A stretch of DNA of 64,000 bases from Lysobacter sp. GX 14042 (GTDB lineage Bacteria > Pseudomonadota > Gammaproteobacteria > Xanthomonadales > Xanthomonadaceae), in assembly GCF_021390425.1 (NCBI RefSeq), contig NZ_JAJUWY010000001.1, positions 248,001-312,000 on the forward strand. The letters run 5' to 3'. Each line of letters starts with the position of its first letter. The stretch's first letter is position 1. The notes below the pieces were generated by a model. The model was not told the DNA's origin. It searched no databases and saw only the letters and a program-made list of their open reading frames with translations. Position numbers and translations under genes: made by a program. Positions 45,401 to 54,840 of this stretch are shown piece by piece.

Positions 45401-46062
45401 CAGCGGTCCTCCCGGTCGGCGCGGATGCGCGCCAGGGCTTCTTCGTACTTGCCCGGCAGGCGGTCGGCGGCATTCACGTCGACGCCCAAGTCGTGGACCC
45501 GGCCGTCGCGGAGCGTGTAGACCCAGCCATGCACCGCGAGCTCCTGCCCGCGCGCCCAGGCATCGCGGACCACCGTGGTGCGGCAGACGTGGACCACCTG
45601 CTCGAGCACGTTCAGTTCGCAGAGCCGGTCGTGGCGGATCTCGTCGTCGCCGTAGGCGCACAGCGCCTGCTCGTGCATCTCGGCGACATCGACCACGTGC
45701 CGCACCCAGTTGTCCGACAAGCCCAGGCGGCTGCCGTGCAGCGCGGCGTGCACGCCGCCGCAGCCATAGTGGCCGACCACCAGGATGTGCCTGACCTTCA
45801 GCACGTCGACGGCGAACTGGATCACCGACAGGCAGTTCAGGTCGGTGTGCACCACCACATTGGCGATGTTGCGGTGGACGAAGACCTCGCCGGGGGCGAC
45901 GTCGATGATCTGGTTGGCCGGCACCCGGGAGTCGGAGCAGCCGATCCACAGGTACTCCGGCGCCTGTTGGCGCGAGAGCCGTTCGAAGAAGGAGGGATCC
46001 TCCGCGCTGATCCGGTCGGACCACTCGCGGTTGCTCTGCAGCAGGTCGGAAAGGGTGGGCAT
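45400..46062 (-). CDS. can: Beta-class carbonic anhydrase
   Basis: 220 aa, the same length as E. coli Can. Zinc ligands in [16 protein letters not shown] (Cys, Asp-Arg dyad) and [16 protein letters not shown] (His, Cys). Interconverts CO2 and bicarbonate. It is embedded between the aldehyde dehydrogenase (6 nt gap) and the deaminase (one-base overlap) of the kynurenine cluster, so it is co-translated with catabolic enzymes. ACMSD releases CO2, which gives a plausible but unproven functional link. Confidence 0.95.
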   Translation of the reverse strand: MPTLSDLLQSNREWSDRISAEDPSFFERLSRQQAPEYLWIGCSDSRVPANQIIDVAPGEVFVHRNIANVVVHTDLNCLSVIQFAVDVLKVRHILVVGHYGCGGVHAALHGSRLGLSDNWVRHVVDVAEMHEQALCAYGDDEIRHDRLCELNVLEQVVHVCRTTVVRDAWARGQELAVHGWVYTLRDGRVHDLGVDVNAADRLPGKYEEALARIRADREDR

Positions 46063-46068
46063 TCGTCG

Positions 46069-47493
46069 TCAGTCCAGTTTCAGGCCCACGTTGCGGGGCT
46101 CGGTGAAGAAACGCATCGCTTCCAGGCCACCCTCGCGGCCCAGGCCGGAGGCACCGGACCCGCCGAAGGGCGTGCGCAGGTCGCGCAGCAGCCAGGTATT
46201 GATCCAGACCATGCCGACCTGCAGGCCGGCGGCCATCCGGTGGGCACGGGCCAGGTCGCGGGTCCAGACCGAGGCCGACAGGCCGTAGTCGCAGGCATTG
46301 GCCAGCGCCAGCGCCTCGCCGTCGTTATCGAATGGCTGCAGGGTCACCACCGGCCCGAAGAGCTCCTCGCGGTTGGTCGCGCAGTCCGGGCCCAGTCCTT
46401 CCAGGACGGTCGGCTGCACGAACCAGCCGGGCCGCTCCAGGGCCACGCCCCCGCACAGCACGCGGGCGCCCTCGTCGCGGGCGCGGGCAATGCCGGCCAT
46501 GACCTTGTCGAAGTGCTGCCGCGAGACCAGGGGCCCCAGCTCGGTTCCATCCTCCAGCGGATCGCCCAGGCGCAGCGCGCCGGCCCGCTCGACCAGCGCG
46601 TCGCGGAACGCGTCGTAGACCGCGCGCTCGACCAGCAGCCGCGAGCCGCACAGGCAGATCTGCCCGGAGTTCTGGAATGCCGAGCGCACCAGTACGTCCA
46701 GCTGGGCGCGCCAGTCGCTGTCGGCGAACACCAGGGTCGGGTTCTTGCCACCCAGTTCGAGCGAGACCTTCTTGAGCATCGGGGCGGCCAGCCCGGCGAT
46801 GCGGCGGCCCACCGCGGTGCTGCCGGTGAAGGAGACCGCCCGGACCCGCGGATCGGTCACCAGCGGCTCGCCGACCTCTGGGCCGCGTCCGTGCACGAGG
46901 TTGAACACCCCCGGCGGAAAACCGATCTCCGCGGCCAATTCCGCCAGCATGGTCGCGGTCAGCGGCGTCACTTCCGAGGGCTTGGCGACCACCGTGTTGC
47001 CCGCCGCCAGGGCGGGCGCGATCTTCCAGGTCAGCAGGTACAGCGGCAGGTTCCACGGCGAGATCGTCGCCACCACGCCCAGCGGCAGGCGCAGGGTGTA
47101 GTTGAGGCCGGCCTGGCCGTGGTGCGACTCGCTGGCGAACTGGGTCGCGGCGTGGGCATAGAAACGCAGGTTGGCGATCGCCCGCGGGATCTCCACCTCG
47201 CGCGCCAGCGCCAGCGGCTTGCCGCCGTCGCGCGCCTCGGCGCGGGCGAAGTCCTCCAGCCGAGCCTCGATCGCGGAGGCCAGTGTCTCCAGCCAGCGCG
47301 CCCGCTCGCTGTTGGCCAGCCCGGACCAGGCCGGCCAGGCAACGCTTGCGGCGCTGATCGCGCGCTCCACGTCCTCGCCGTTGCCGTCGGCGACGCGGGC
47401 GAAGGCCCGGCCGGTACCCGGCTCGAACACCTCGATCCAGCCTCCCGACGCGGGAGGCGAGGGCAGGCCGCCGATCCAGTGCATCAGGCGCAT
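46069..47493 (-). CDS. 2-aminomuconate-6-semialdehyde dehydrogenase (aldehyde dehydrogenase family)
   Basis: 474-aa NAD-dependent aldehyde dehydrogenase: NYTLRLPLGVVATISPWNLPLYLLTWKIAPALAAGNTVVAKPSE, catalytic Glu in KKVSLELGGKNPTLVF, catalytic Cys in SAFQNSGQICLCGSRLLVE, and C-terminal GLQVGMVWINTWLLRDLRTPFGGSGASGLGREGGLEAMRFFTEPRNV, which is typical of the aminomuconate/hydroxymuconate semialdehyde group. Substrate assigned from motifs and cluster context. Start at 47493 (MRLMHWIGG) or 47484 is undecided. It begins 8 nt after the SDR stop. Confidence 0.9.
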   Translation of the reverse strand: MRLMHWIGGLPSPPASGGWIEVFEPGTGRAFARVADGNGEDVERAISAASVAWPAWSGLANSERARWLETLASAIEARLEDFARAEARDGGKPLALAREVEIPRAIANLRFYAHAATQFASESHHGQAGLNYTLRLPLGVVATISPWNLPLYLLTWKIAPALAAGNTVVAKPSEVTPLTATMLAELAAEIGFPPGVFNLVHGRGPEVGEPLVTDPRVRAVSFTGSTAVGRRIAGLAAPMLKKVSLELGGKNPTLVFADSDWRAQLDVLVRSAFQNSGQICLCGSRLLVERAVYDAFRDALVERAGALRLGDPLEDGTELGPLVSRQHFDKVMAGIARARDEGARVLCGGVALERPGWFVQPTVLEGLGPDCATNREELFGPVVTLQPFDNDGEALALANACDYGLSASVWTRDLARAHRMAAGLQVGMVWINTWLLRDLRTPFGGSGASGLGREGGLEAMRFFTEPRNVGLKLD

Positions 47494-47501
47494 GGTGGCG
47501 C

Positions 47502-48278
47502 TCAGGACGAGCGGGTCCGTCCGCCGTCGACCGGCAGGTTGACCCCGCTGATGTAGGCGGCCGCCGGCGAGCACAGGAAGGCGACCGCGGCAGCGGTCTC
47601 CTCCGGGCGGGCGAAGCGGCGCAGCGGGACGTTGGCGACCATCTCCTCGAACACCGCCTGCTCGCTGCGGCCGCTGCGCCGGGCGCCGGTGCGGATGATC
47701 TGTTCGATGCGCGGGGTGTCGGTGTAGCCCGGCAGCACGTTGTTGACGGTGATGCCGTCGGGGCCCAGCTCGCCGGCCAGGGTCTTGGCCCAGGCCGCGA
47801 CCGCCCAGCGCGCCGTGTTCGACACCCCCAGCCCGGGAATGGGTTCCTTCACCGAGGTCGAGATGATGTTGACGATGCGTCCGTAGCCGGTCTCGCGCAT
47901 GCCCGGCACGCAGGCCTGCGCCAGCACCTGGCAGGCGACCACGTGCTGGCGCATCGCGTCCTCGATCGCCGAGGGTGCCGTGGCGTGCAGCGGGCCGGGC
48001 GCCGGGCCGCCGCTGTTGTTGACCAGGATGTGCACCGGGCCGGCAGCGGCGAGCTCGGCCGCCCTGGCGGCCAGCGCCGGGGTATCGGAGGTGTCCACCG
48101 CGATCCAGCCGTGGCCATCGCCCGGCAGTTCCGCGGCCAGTGCCTGCAGGCGCTCGGCGCTGCGTGCCAGCAGGGTCACCCGCGCGCCGAGCGAGGCCAG
48201 TTCACGTGCGCTCGCCAGGCCGATGCCCTGGCTGGCGCCGCATACAAGGGCGTGGCGGCTGTCCAGCGCAAGATCCAT
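47502..48278 (-). CDS. SDR-family protein lacking the canonical catalytic YxxxK
   Basis: 258 aa. The cofactor motif is intact (LVCGASQGIGLASARELASLGARVTLLAR) and NNSGG matches the NNAG motif. The usual YxxxK is replaced by S153-N-T-A-R157 in GLGVSNTARWAVAAWAKTLAGEL. This matches the BKR-like SDR subgroup (cd05344-type) known to lack standard active-site residues. It is the first gene of SDR-ALDH-can-ridA-haaO. Its role in kynurenine breakdown is unknown; it may bind a pathway intermediate or use a different acid-base residue. Confidence 0.88.
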   Translation of the reverse strand: MDLALDSRHALVCGASQGIGLASARELASLGARVTLLARSAERLQALAAELPGDGHGWIAVDTSDTPALAARAAELAAAGPVHILVNNSGGPAPGPLHATAPSAIEDAMRQHVVACQVLAQACVPGMRETGYGRIVNIISTSVKEPIPGLGVSNTARWAVAAWAKTLAGELGPDGITVNNVLPGYTDTPRIEQIIRTGARRSGRSEQAVFEEMVANVPLRRFARPEETAAAVAFLCSPAAAYISGVNLPVDGGRTRSS

Positions 48279-48336
48279 CGTCGGCTCCTGTCTCGGTAAG
48301 GGCGCGCTCCAGCAGGCGCGTCCCGGTGGGGCGGGT

Positions 48337-48636
48337 TCAGTGGGGGCGCGGCAACTGCCGCACCATCTGCCGGCGCAGGGCCTCGTCACCCTCGCCCTGC
48401 GGGGGCGTCAGCTCCGCGAGCGTGAAGCCGCGCTCGGCGGCATCCTCCTCGTCCATGCCGTCGAGCGCCACGAACTCGGCGTCCATCAGCGCCGCACGCG
48501 CGGTGTCCTCGCTGTCGTAGGGCAGGGTCTTGCCGTCGCTGTCGAAGACCTCGGCGGTGCCGGCCTCCCGCACCTGCAGCCGCGCCCACACCACGGTGCG
48601 TCCGAGGGTGGCCAGCCACCACTGCGCGCCGCTCAT
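48337..48636 (-). CDS. Conserved hypothetical protein, 99 aa
   Basis: Soluble acidic protein: QWWLATLGRTVVWARLQVREAGTAEVFDSDGKTLPYDSEDTARAALMDAEFVALDGMDEEDAAERGFTLAELTPPQGEGDEALRRQMVRQLPRPH. No domain recognised. The ATG at 48636 overlaps the preceding membrane-protein gene by 4 nt. 58 nt separate it from the SDR gene, so it may share the transcript. Confidence 0.7.
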   Translation of the reverse strand: MSGAQWWLATLGRTVVWARLQVREAGTAEVFDSDGKTLPYDSEDTARAALMDAEFVALDGMDEEDAAERGFTLAELTPPQGEGDEALRRQMVRQLPRPH

Positions 48637-48938
48637 GCGACCACCAGCGAGGCGAGGTACAGCAGGCCCGACATCACCAGGCCGGCGATGATGGTCATCA
48701 GCGCCACCCGCGCCGGCGCGGCCAGGCCATCCAGGTTGCGGTCGCCCACGCCACGGTAGGCACCGCGCAGCAGCCAGGCCCAGGCGCCGGGACTGGCGAA
48801 GGCGAGTGGCCCGTACGCATCGAGCATCCCCGGATGGCGGTCACGCAGGTGCACCAGCATCAGTGGCCAGAAGATCACGAAGGCGGTGAACCCGGCGATG
48901 GCCAGGGCGAGGGCGAGCAGGGCGAGGAACAGGATCAC
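48633..48938 (-). CDS. Small membrane protein, 101 aa
   Basis: Two hydrophobic helices, LFLALLALALAIAGFTAFVIFWPLML (N-terminal) and VALMTIIAGLVMSGLLYLASLVVA (C-terminal), with a short loop RDRHPGMLDAYGPLAFASPGAWAWLLRGAYRGVGDRNLDGLA. The APS-PGAWAWLLRG segment resembles domain-of-unknown-function membrane proteins seen in xanthomonads. Function unknown. Coupled to the 99-aa gene by a 4-nt overlap. Confidence 0.7.
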   Translation of the reverse strand: MILFLALLALALAIAGFTAFVIFWPLMLVHLRDRHPGMLDAYGPLAFASPGAWAWLLRGAYRGVGDRNLDGLAAPARVALMTIIAGLVMSGLLYLASLVVA

Positions 48939-48957
48939 GTCGGAAGGTCACCGCAGG

Positions 48958-50358
<1,401 letters not shown>

Positions 50359-50401
50359 GCCTTGAACCTCGCCCGCAAGGGCCCGATATGGGAAAGGCCG
50401 G

Positions 50402-50446
50402 AGTTTAACCGAGGGCGGGCGGGCCGCCGCACGCGACCGGTACAAT
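50402..50446. promoter_or_regulatory. Divergent asnS / IscA-family promoter elements
   Basis: TAAACT (50402-50407, minus strand) for asnS and TACAAT (50441-50446, plus strand) 25 nt before the IscA-type start; -35 boxes are weak. Confidence 0.4.
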
Positions 50447-50470
50447 CGCAACACCGCAGGAGAGCAATCC

Positions 50471-50809
50471 ATGTCCGTCACCCTCACGTCCGCCGCCGCC
50501 AGCCGCGTCCACCGGTTCCTCGAGAAGGACCCCGGCGCACTGGGCCTGCGCTTCGGAGTGAAGCGCACCGGCTGCTCGGGCTGGCAGTACGTGGCCGAGC
50601 TGGCCCATGCCGAACAGCCCGGTGACACGGTCATCGAGGACCAGGGCGTGCGGGTCTACGTGGACCTGCTGAGCATGGCTCAGGTCGACGGCACCACGAT
50701 CGACGTGGAGCAGCGCAAGCTCGGCGACCAGTTCATCTTCCGCAATCCCAACGCCAGCGCCGAGTGCGGCTGCGGCGAGAGCTTCACCACCGACGCCGAC
50801 CTGGCCTGA
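50471..50809 (+). CDS. HesB/IscA/SufA-family iron-sulfur assembly protein
   Basis: 112 aa. The three conserved cysteines are present: [16 protein letters not shown] and [15 protein letters not shown]. Such A-type carriers hold and deliver Fe-S clusters to apoproteins. Which paralog (IscA, SufA or ErpA) cannot be told; no isc or suf genes are adjacent. CAGGAG lies 9 nt before the ATG. Confidence 0.9.
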   Translation: MSVTLTSAAASRVHRFLEKDPGALGLRFGVKRTGCSGWQYVAELAHAEQPGDTVIEDQGVRVYVDLLSMAQVDGTTIDVEQRKLGDQFIFRNPNASAECGCGESFTTDADLA

Positions 50810-50954
50810 TCCCGCCCGGGCTACTGGCGCAACCCCCCGCAACCGGCCATAATTGCCGGCTCCCTGCGCCTGCCGCGCGGGGACCTTGCTCCACCGCGCG
50901 CCTGCGTCGGGGGGCTGAACCGGCCACCGGCCGCCATCCACAAGGAAAAACAAG
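50810..50954 (+). promoter_or_regulatory. rpsF leader with promoter element
   Basis: 145-nt gap. A -10-like CATAAT lies near 50850, followed by about 95 nt of GC-rich leader containing CCGGCCACCGG-type pairing just before the ribosome site AAGGA. S6:S18-binding leader structures are common upstream of rpsF; I cannot confirm the motif here. Confidence 0.35.
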
Positions 50955-51407
50955 ATGCGTCATTACGAGATCGTCTTCCTGGTCCACCCGGACCAGAGCG
51001 AGCAGGTCCCCGGCATGATCGAGCGCTACAAGGGCATGATCGAGGCCGGCGAGGGCAAGGTCCACCGCCTGGAAGACTGGGGCCGCCGCCAGCTGGCCTA
51101 CCCGATCCAGAACCTGGTCAAGGCCCACTACGTGCTGCTCAACATCGAGGCCGGCCAGGCCGTGCTGAACGAGCTGGTGGACACCTTCCGCTTCAACGAC
51201 GCGATCCTGCGCCACCTGGTCATCAAGCGCGACGGCCCGGACACCGAGCAGTCGCTGATCATGAAGTTCAAGGACGAGAAGGCCGACAAGCCCGAGCGCG
51301 GCGAGCGCCGTCGTCGTGACGACGACAGCCAGGGCGACGGCGACGACGAGAAGTCCGATGCCGGCGACGGCAAGGACGAATCGTCCTCCGACACCGAAGC
51401 CGCCTGA
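50955..51407 (+). CDS. rpsF: 30S ribosomal protein S6 with extended charged tail
   Basis: 150 aa; residues 1-105 are standard S6 ([66 protein letters not shown]). The remaining ~40 residues are a low-complexity Asp/Lys/Arg/Ser tail ([20 protein letters not shown]). S6 binds 16S rRNA next to S18. C-terminal Glu tails are added post-translationally in E. coli S6; here the tail is encoded. First gene of rpsF-rpsR-rplI. Confidence 0.97.
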   Translation: MRHYEIVFLVHPDQSEQVPGMIERYKGMIEAGEGKVHRLEDWGRRQLAYPIQNLVKAHYVLLNIEAGQAVLNELVDTFRFNDAILRHLVIKRDGPDTEQSLIMKFKDEKADKPERGERRRRDDDSQGDGDDEKSDAGDGKDESSSDTEAA

Positions 51408-51432
51408 TCACGCCTTTTAGGAGCGCCGCACC

Positions 51433-51663
51433 ATGTCCAAGTTCTTCCGCCGCCGCAAGTTCTGCAAGTTCACCGCCGAGGGCGTCAAGGAGATCGACTA
51501 CAAGGATCTCAACACCCTGCGCCAGTACATCGGCGAGACCGGCAAGATCGTCCCCTCGCGCGTGACTGGAACCAAGTCGAAGTACCAGCGCCAGCTGGCC
51601 ACCGCCGTCAAGCGGGCGCGCTACCTGGCCCTGATCCCGTACACCGACAACCACAACGCCTGA
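51433..51663 (+). CDS. rpsR: 30S ribosomal protein S18
   Basis: 76 aa: [74 protein letters not shown]. Matches the E. coli protein over its length. Binds S6 and 16S rRNA on the platform. AGGAG 8 nt before the ATG; 25 nt after rpsF. Confidence 0.98.
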   Translation: MSKFFRRRKFCKFTAEGVKEIDYKDLNTLRQYIGETGKIVPSRVTGTKSKYQRQLATAVKRARYLALIPYTDNHNA

Positions 51664-51669
51664 GCAGGG

Positions 51670-51694
51670 GCGTCGCCCCGGGGCGACGCTCTTT
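51670..51694 (+). terminator. Hairpin between rpsR and rplI, possible attenuator
   Basis: 20-bp perfect palindrome GCGTCGCCCC/GGGGCGACGC (51670-51689) followed by TCTTT, 6 nt after the rpsR stop and 66 nt before rplI. The short T-run suggests partial termination that would lower rplI relative to rpsF-rpsR. Confidence 0.55.
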
Positions 51695-51755
51695 CCCATC
51701 GGACAGCGCCACGCGCTGCAGGCCCCGCGCCTGCTAACGAACACGGAGCACCACC

Positions 51756-52208
51756 ATGCAACTGATCCTCCTGCAGAACGTCCAGAACCTCGGCCAGCTC
51801 GGTGACAAGGTCACCGTCAAGCCGGGCTACGGCCGCAACTTCCTGGTCCCGCAGGGCAAGGCCACGCCGGCGACCGCGGCCAACCTGGCCGAGTTCGAGG
51901 CCAGGCGCGCCGAATACGAGGCCCGCGCCAGGCAGCTCAATGAAACCGCCGAGTCCCGCCGCGCCGCCCTAGAGGGCGTCGAGGTAACGATCCGCGCCAA
52001 TGCCTCGACCGAAGGCAAGCTGTACGGCTCGATCACCACCCGCGACGTCGCCGACGCGCTGACCCGCAATGGCCATGAGGTCAGCAAGTCCGAGGTGGTG
52101 ATGGGCGAAGGCCCGATCCGCCAGGCGGGCGAGTACGAGATCCTGCTGCAGCTGCACGCCGGCATCGAGGCCACCGTCAAGCTCATCGTCGAAGGCGAGC
52201 TGGCCTGA
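51756..52208 (+). CDS. rplI: 50S ribosomal protein L9
   Basis: 150 aa, canonical: [40 protein letters not shown] (rRNA-binding N-domain), long connecting helix ([34 protein letters not shown]) and C-terminal domain. Located between rpsR and dnaB as in many gammaproteobacteria. CGGAG 8 nt before the ATG. Confidence 0.98.
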   Translation: MQLILLQNVQNLGQLGDKVTVKPGYGRNFLVPQGKATPATAANLAEFEARRAEYEARARQLNETAESRRAALEGVEVTIRANASTEGKLYGSITTRDVADALTRNGHEVSKSEVVMGEGPIRQAGEYEILLQLHAGIEATVKLIVEGELA

Positions 52209-52240
52209 CGGTCCGGCGCGGACGCGCCGATCGCAACACC

Positions 52241-52275
52241 CACGGAGGGCGCCGCACGGCGCCCTCCGTGCTTTC
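52241..52275 (+). terminator. Strong terminator hairpin after rplI
   Basis: Perfect 13-bp stem CACGGAGGGCGCC (52241-52253) and GGCGCCCTCCGTG (52258-52270), loop GCAC, followed by CTTT. A second 10-bp hairpin GGCGGTCGCA-GGCCT-TGCGACCGCC (52277-52301) follows at once without a T-run. They separate the ribosomal genes from dnaB. Confidence 0.7.
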
Positions 52276-52431
52276 CGGCGGTCGCAGGCCTTGCGACCGC
52301 CACGTGGCATGGGTTCCACGCCAGGTTCTCCACCGATTATCCACAGGGTTGTGCATACCGCCCGCGGCCTGCTCGCCCTAGGATTGCCGTCTGCCGCGCC
52401 CCCTGGCGCGGCCCTGCAGGACACCGCTTCG

Positions 52432-53847
52432 ATGAGTGCACGCCCAGGCTTCCGGGACACCGACTCCCGCTTTGAGACCCGCGCCGAGCAGCGCGTGGAC
52501 CAGCTGCGGGTACCGCCACAGTCGATCGAGGCCGAGCAGGCGGTGCTGGGTGGTCTGATGCTGGCACCGGACGCCTACGACACCGTCGCCGACGCCCTGG
52601 TCGACCGGGACTTCTACCGCCGCGACCACCAGCTGATCTTCCGCGCGATCCGCGAACTGGCGGAGAAGAACCGGCCCTTCGACGCCGTCACCCTGGGCGA
52701 GTGGTTCGAGTCCAATGGCCAGGCCGAGCTGGTCGCCGGCGGCAGCTACCTGATCGAGCTGGCCAGCACCACGCCCTCGGCGGCGAACATCAGGGCCTAC
52801 GCCGAGATCGTCCGCGACAAGTCGGTGCTGCGGCAGCTGATCGAGGTCGGCACCGACATCGTCAACGACGGCTTTCAGCCCAACGGCCGCGAAAGCGCCG
52901 AGATCCTGGCCAAGGCCGAGCAGGAGGTGTTCGCCATCGCGGAGGCCGGGGCGCAGGGCCGCACCGACTTCACCCCGATGAACACCGCGCTGTCGGAGGC
53001 CTTCGACGTCCTGCAGAAGCGCTATGACGCCGGCGGCTCGGTGACCGGACTGCCGACCGGGTACACCGAGTTCGACGAGATGACCGCCGGCCTGCAGCCC
53101 ACCGATCTGCTGATCCTGGCCGCGCGCCCGGCGATGGGCAAGACCACGCTGGCGCTGAACATGGCCGAGCACGCCGCCATCCGCACCAAGAAGGCGGTCG
53201 CGGTGTTCTCGATGGAAATGTCCGCCAGCCAGCTGGCCCTGCGCCTGATTTCCTCCAACGGCCGGGTCAATGCCCAGCGGCTGCGCAGCGGCCAGCTCGA
53301 GGACGAGGACTGGAGCCGGGTCACCAGCGCGATCCGGATGCTCAAGGAGGCGAAGATCTTCATCGACGACACCCCCGGCCTGTCGCCCGACCAGCTGCGC
53401 GCGAAGTCGCGCCGGCTCAAGCGCGAGCACGACCTGGGCCTGGTGGTCGTCGACTACCTGCAGCTGATGTCGGTGCCCGGCAACAGCGAGAACCGCGCCA
53501 CCGAGATCTCCGAGATCTCGCGCTCGCTCAAGCACCTGGCCAAGGAACTCAACGTGCCGGTGATCGCCCTGTCGCAGCTCAACCGCTCACTGGAGACACG
53601 CGCCGACAAGCGCCCGGTGATGGCCGACCTGCGCGAGTCCGGCGCCATCGAGCAGGACGCCGACGTGATCGTCTTCATCTACCGCGACGACTACTACAAC
53701 AAGGAGAATTCGCCGGACAAGGGCCTGGCCGAGGTGATCATCGGAAAGCAGCGAAACGGCCCGACCGGCTCGGTCAAGCTGCGCTTCTTCGGCGAGTACA
53801 CGCGCTTCGACAACCTCTCCCACGACGCGGTCGGCAGCTTCGAATAG
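52432..53847 (+). CDS. dnaB: Replicative DNA helicase DnaB
   Basis: 471 aa, as E. coli DnaB. Hexameric 5'-3' helicase of the replication fork. N-terminal domain PPQSIEAEQAVLGGLMLAPDAYDTVADALVDRDFYRRDHQLIFRAI; RecA-like domain with Walker A LAARPAMGKTTLALNMAEHA, LGLVVVDYLQLMSVPG (Walker B), and ALSQLNRSLETRADKRPVMADLRESGAIEQDADVIVFIYRDDYY. ATG at 52432 follows the family N-terminus closely; the upstream in-frame extension would run into the terminator region. No intein or insertion. Confidence 0.97.
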   Translation: MSARPGFRDTDSRFETRAEQRVDQLRVPPQSIEAEQAVLGGLMLAPDAYDTVADALVDRDFYRRDHQLIFRAIRELAEKNRPFDAVTLGEWFESNGQAELVAGGSYLIELASTTPSAANIRAYAEIVRDKSVLRQLIEVGTDIVNDGFQPNGRESAEILAKAEQEVFAIAEAGAQGRTDFTPMNTALSEAFDVLQKRYDAGGSVTGLPTGYTEFDEMTAGLQPTDLLILAARPAMGKTTLALNMAEHAAIRTKKAVAVFSMEMSASQLALRLISSNGRVNAQRLRSGQLEDEDWSRVTSAIRMLKEAKIFIDDTPGLSPDQLRAKSRRLKREHDLGLVVVDYLQLMSVPGNSENRATEISEISRSLKHLAKELNVPVIALSQLNRSLETRADKRPVMADLRESGAIEQDADVIVFIYRDDYYNKENSPDKGLAEVIIGKQRNGPTGSVKLRFFGEYTRFDNLSHDAVGSFE

Positions 53848-53967
53848 CGCCGGCACGACGCCGGCCGCGAGCCGCGCTGCCAGCTGAACGCAGGCGGGGG
53901 TCCGTCACCCCTTTCACACGACCCCGTGGTTAGCTTCTGCCCTGTTCAGCCAACGAGGACCGCTCTG

Positions 53968-54675
53968 ATGAAGAACAATATCCGACTCGCGCTCGCCAGC
54001 GCCGCAGCCGTTGCGATGCTCGCCGGCTGTGCCAGCCCCGGCGGCTATTATGGCCAGCAGTATCCGCAGCAGCAGTATCCGCAGGGCCAGCAGGAGGGCA
54101 CGTCGAAGACCACCAAGGGGGCGCTGATCGGTGCCGCCGTGGGTACCGTGGCCGGGCTGCTCAGCGGCAGCGATGCCACCGAGCGCCGCCAGCGCGCCCT
54201 GGTCGGGGCGGGCGTGGGCGGCCTGGCCGGTGGCGCCATCGGGAACTACCAGGACCGGCAGGAGCGCGCGCTGCGCGACCAGATGGCCGGCACCGGCGTG
54301 GACGTGGTGCGCCAGGGCGACAACATCACCCTGAACATGCCCGGCAACATCACCTTCGACTTCGACAGCTCGACCCTGAGCGCCCAGTTCTACCCGGTGC
54401 TCGACAACCTGGTCTCGACCCTGCGCGAGTACGATCAGACCATCGTCGAGGTGGCCGGCCACACCGACTCCAAGGGCAGTGATTCCTACAACCAGCAGCT
54501 GTCGGTGCGGCGCGCCGAGTCGGTGGGCAACTACCTGATCGGCCGCGGGGTGATGCGCGAGCGTTTCATCATCACCGGCGCCGGCGAGAGCCGCCCAGTC
54601 GCCAGCAACGACACCGAGGCCGGCCGGGCGCAGAACCGCCGGGTCGAGATCACCCTGGTGCCGGTGCGCGGCTGA
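53968..54675 (+). CDS. OmpA-family outer-membrane lipoprotein (glycine-zipper + OmpA C domain)
   Basis: 235 aa. Signal peptide ending VAMLAGCASPG (lipobox LAGC, Cys about 21). A Gln/Tyr/Pro-rich stretch (YYGQQYPQQQYPQGQQ), a glycine-zipper region (KGALIGAAVGTVAGLLSGSDATERRQRALVGAGVGGLAGGAIGNYQD), then the OmpA C-terminal peptidoglycan-binding domain (NITFDFDSSTLSAQFYPVLDNLVSTLREYDQTIVEVAGHTDSKGSDSYNQQLSVRRAESVGNYL...NRRVEI). YiaD-like. Ties outer membrane to peptidoglycan. GAGGA 8 nt before ATG. Ends at a good terminator. Confidence 0.93.
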   Translation: MKNNIRLALASAAAVAMLAGCASPGGYYGQQYPQQQYPQGQQEGTSKTTKGALIGAAVGTVAGLLSGSDATERRQRALVGAGVGGLAGGAIGNYQDRQERALRDQMAGTGVDVVRQGDNITLNMPGNITFDFDSSTLSAQFYPVLDNLVSTLREYDQTIVEVAGHTDSKGSDSYNQQLSVRRAESVGNYLIGRGVMRERFIITGAGESRPVASNDTEAGRAQNRRVEITLVPVRG

Positions 54676-54718
54676 CACGCGTAACCCGGGTCAGCGCAGC
54701 GCACCCGGGTTGCCCGAG

Positions 54719-54752
54719 ACAAAGGGCGGGCCTCGATGGCCCGCCCTTTTTC
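54719..54752 (+). terminator. Rho-independent terminator after the OmpA-like gene
   Basis: 12-bp perfect stem AAAGGGCGGGCC (54721-54732) and GGCCCGCCCTTT (54738-54749), loop TCGAT, followed by more T (54747-54751). One of the clearest terminators in the window. Confidence 0.88.
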
Positions 54753-54840
54753 GTGTGGCCGGCCGCGTGGGCACCCGCATCACCAGGGGGCGGCGCCGCG
54801 ACATGCACCAGATCCACGTCGTGGACTGCAGGCCGGGCGA

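Noticed and set aside
44967-46024. Longer frames fusing HaaO or RidA with upstream sequence
   Set aside because: They are read-through of the neighbouring genes in other frames; internal ATGs give family-length proteins with correct N-termini.
50359-50634. N-terminal extension of asnS by 92 codons
   Set aside because: It would overlap the divergent IscA-family gene; the family start at 50358 gives exactly 466 aa.
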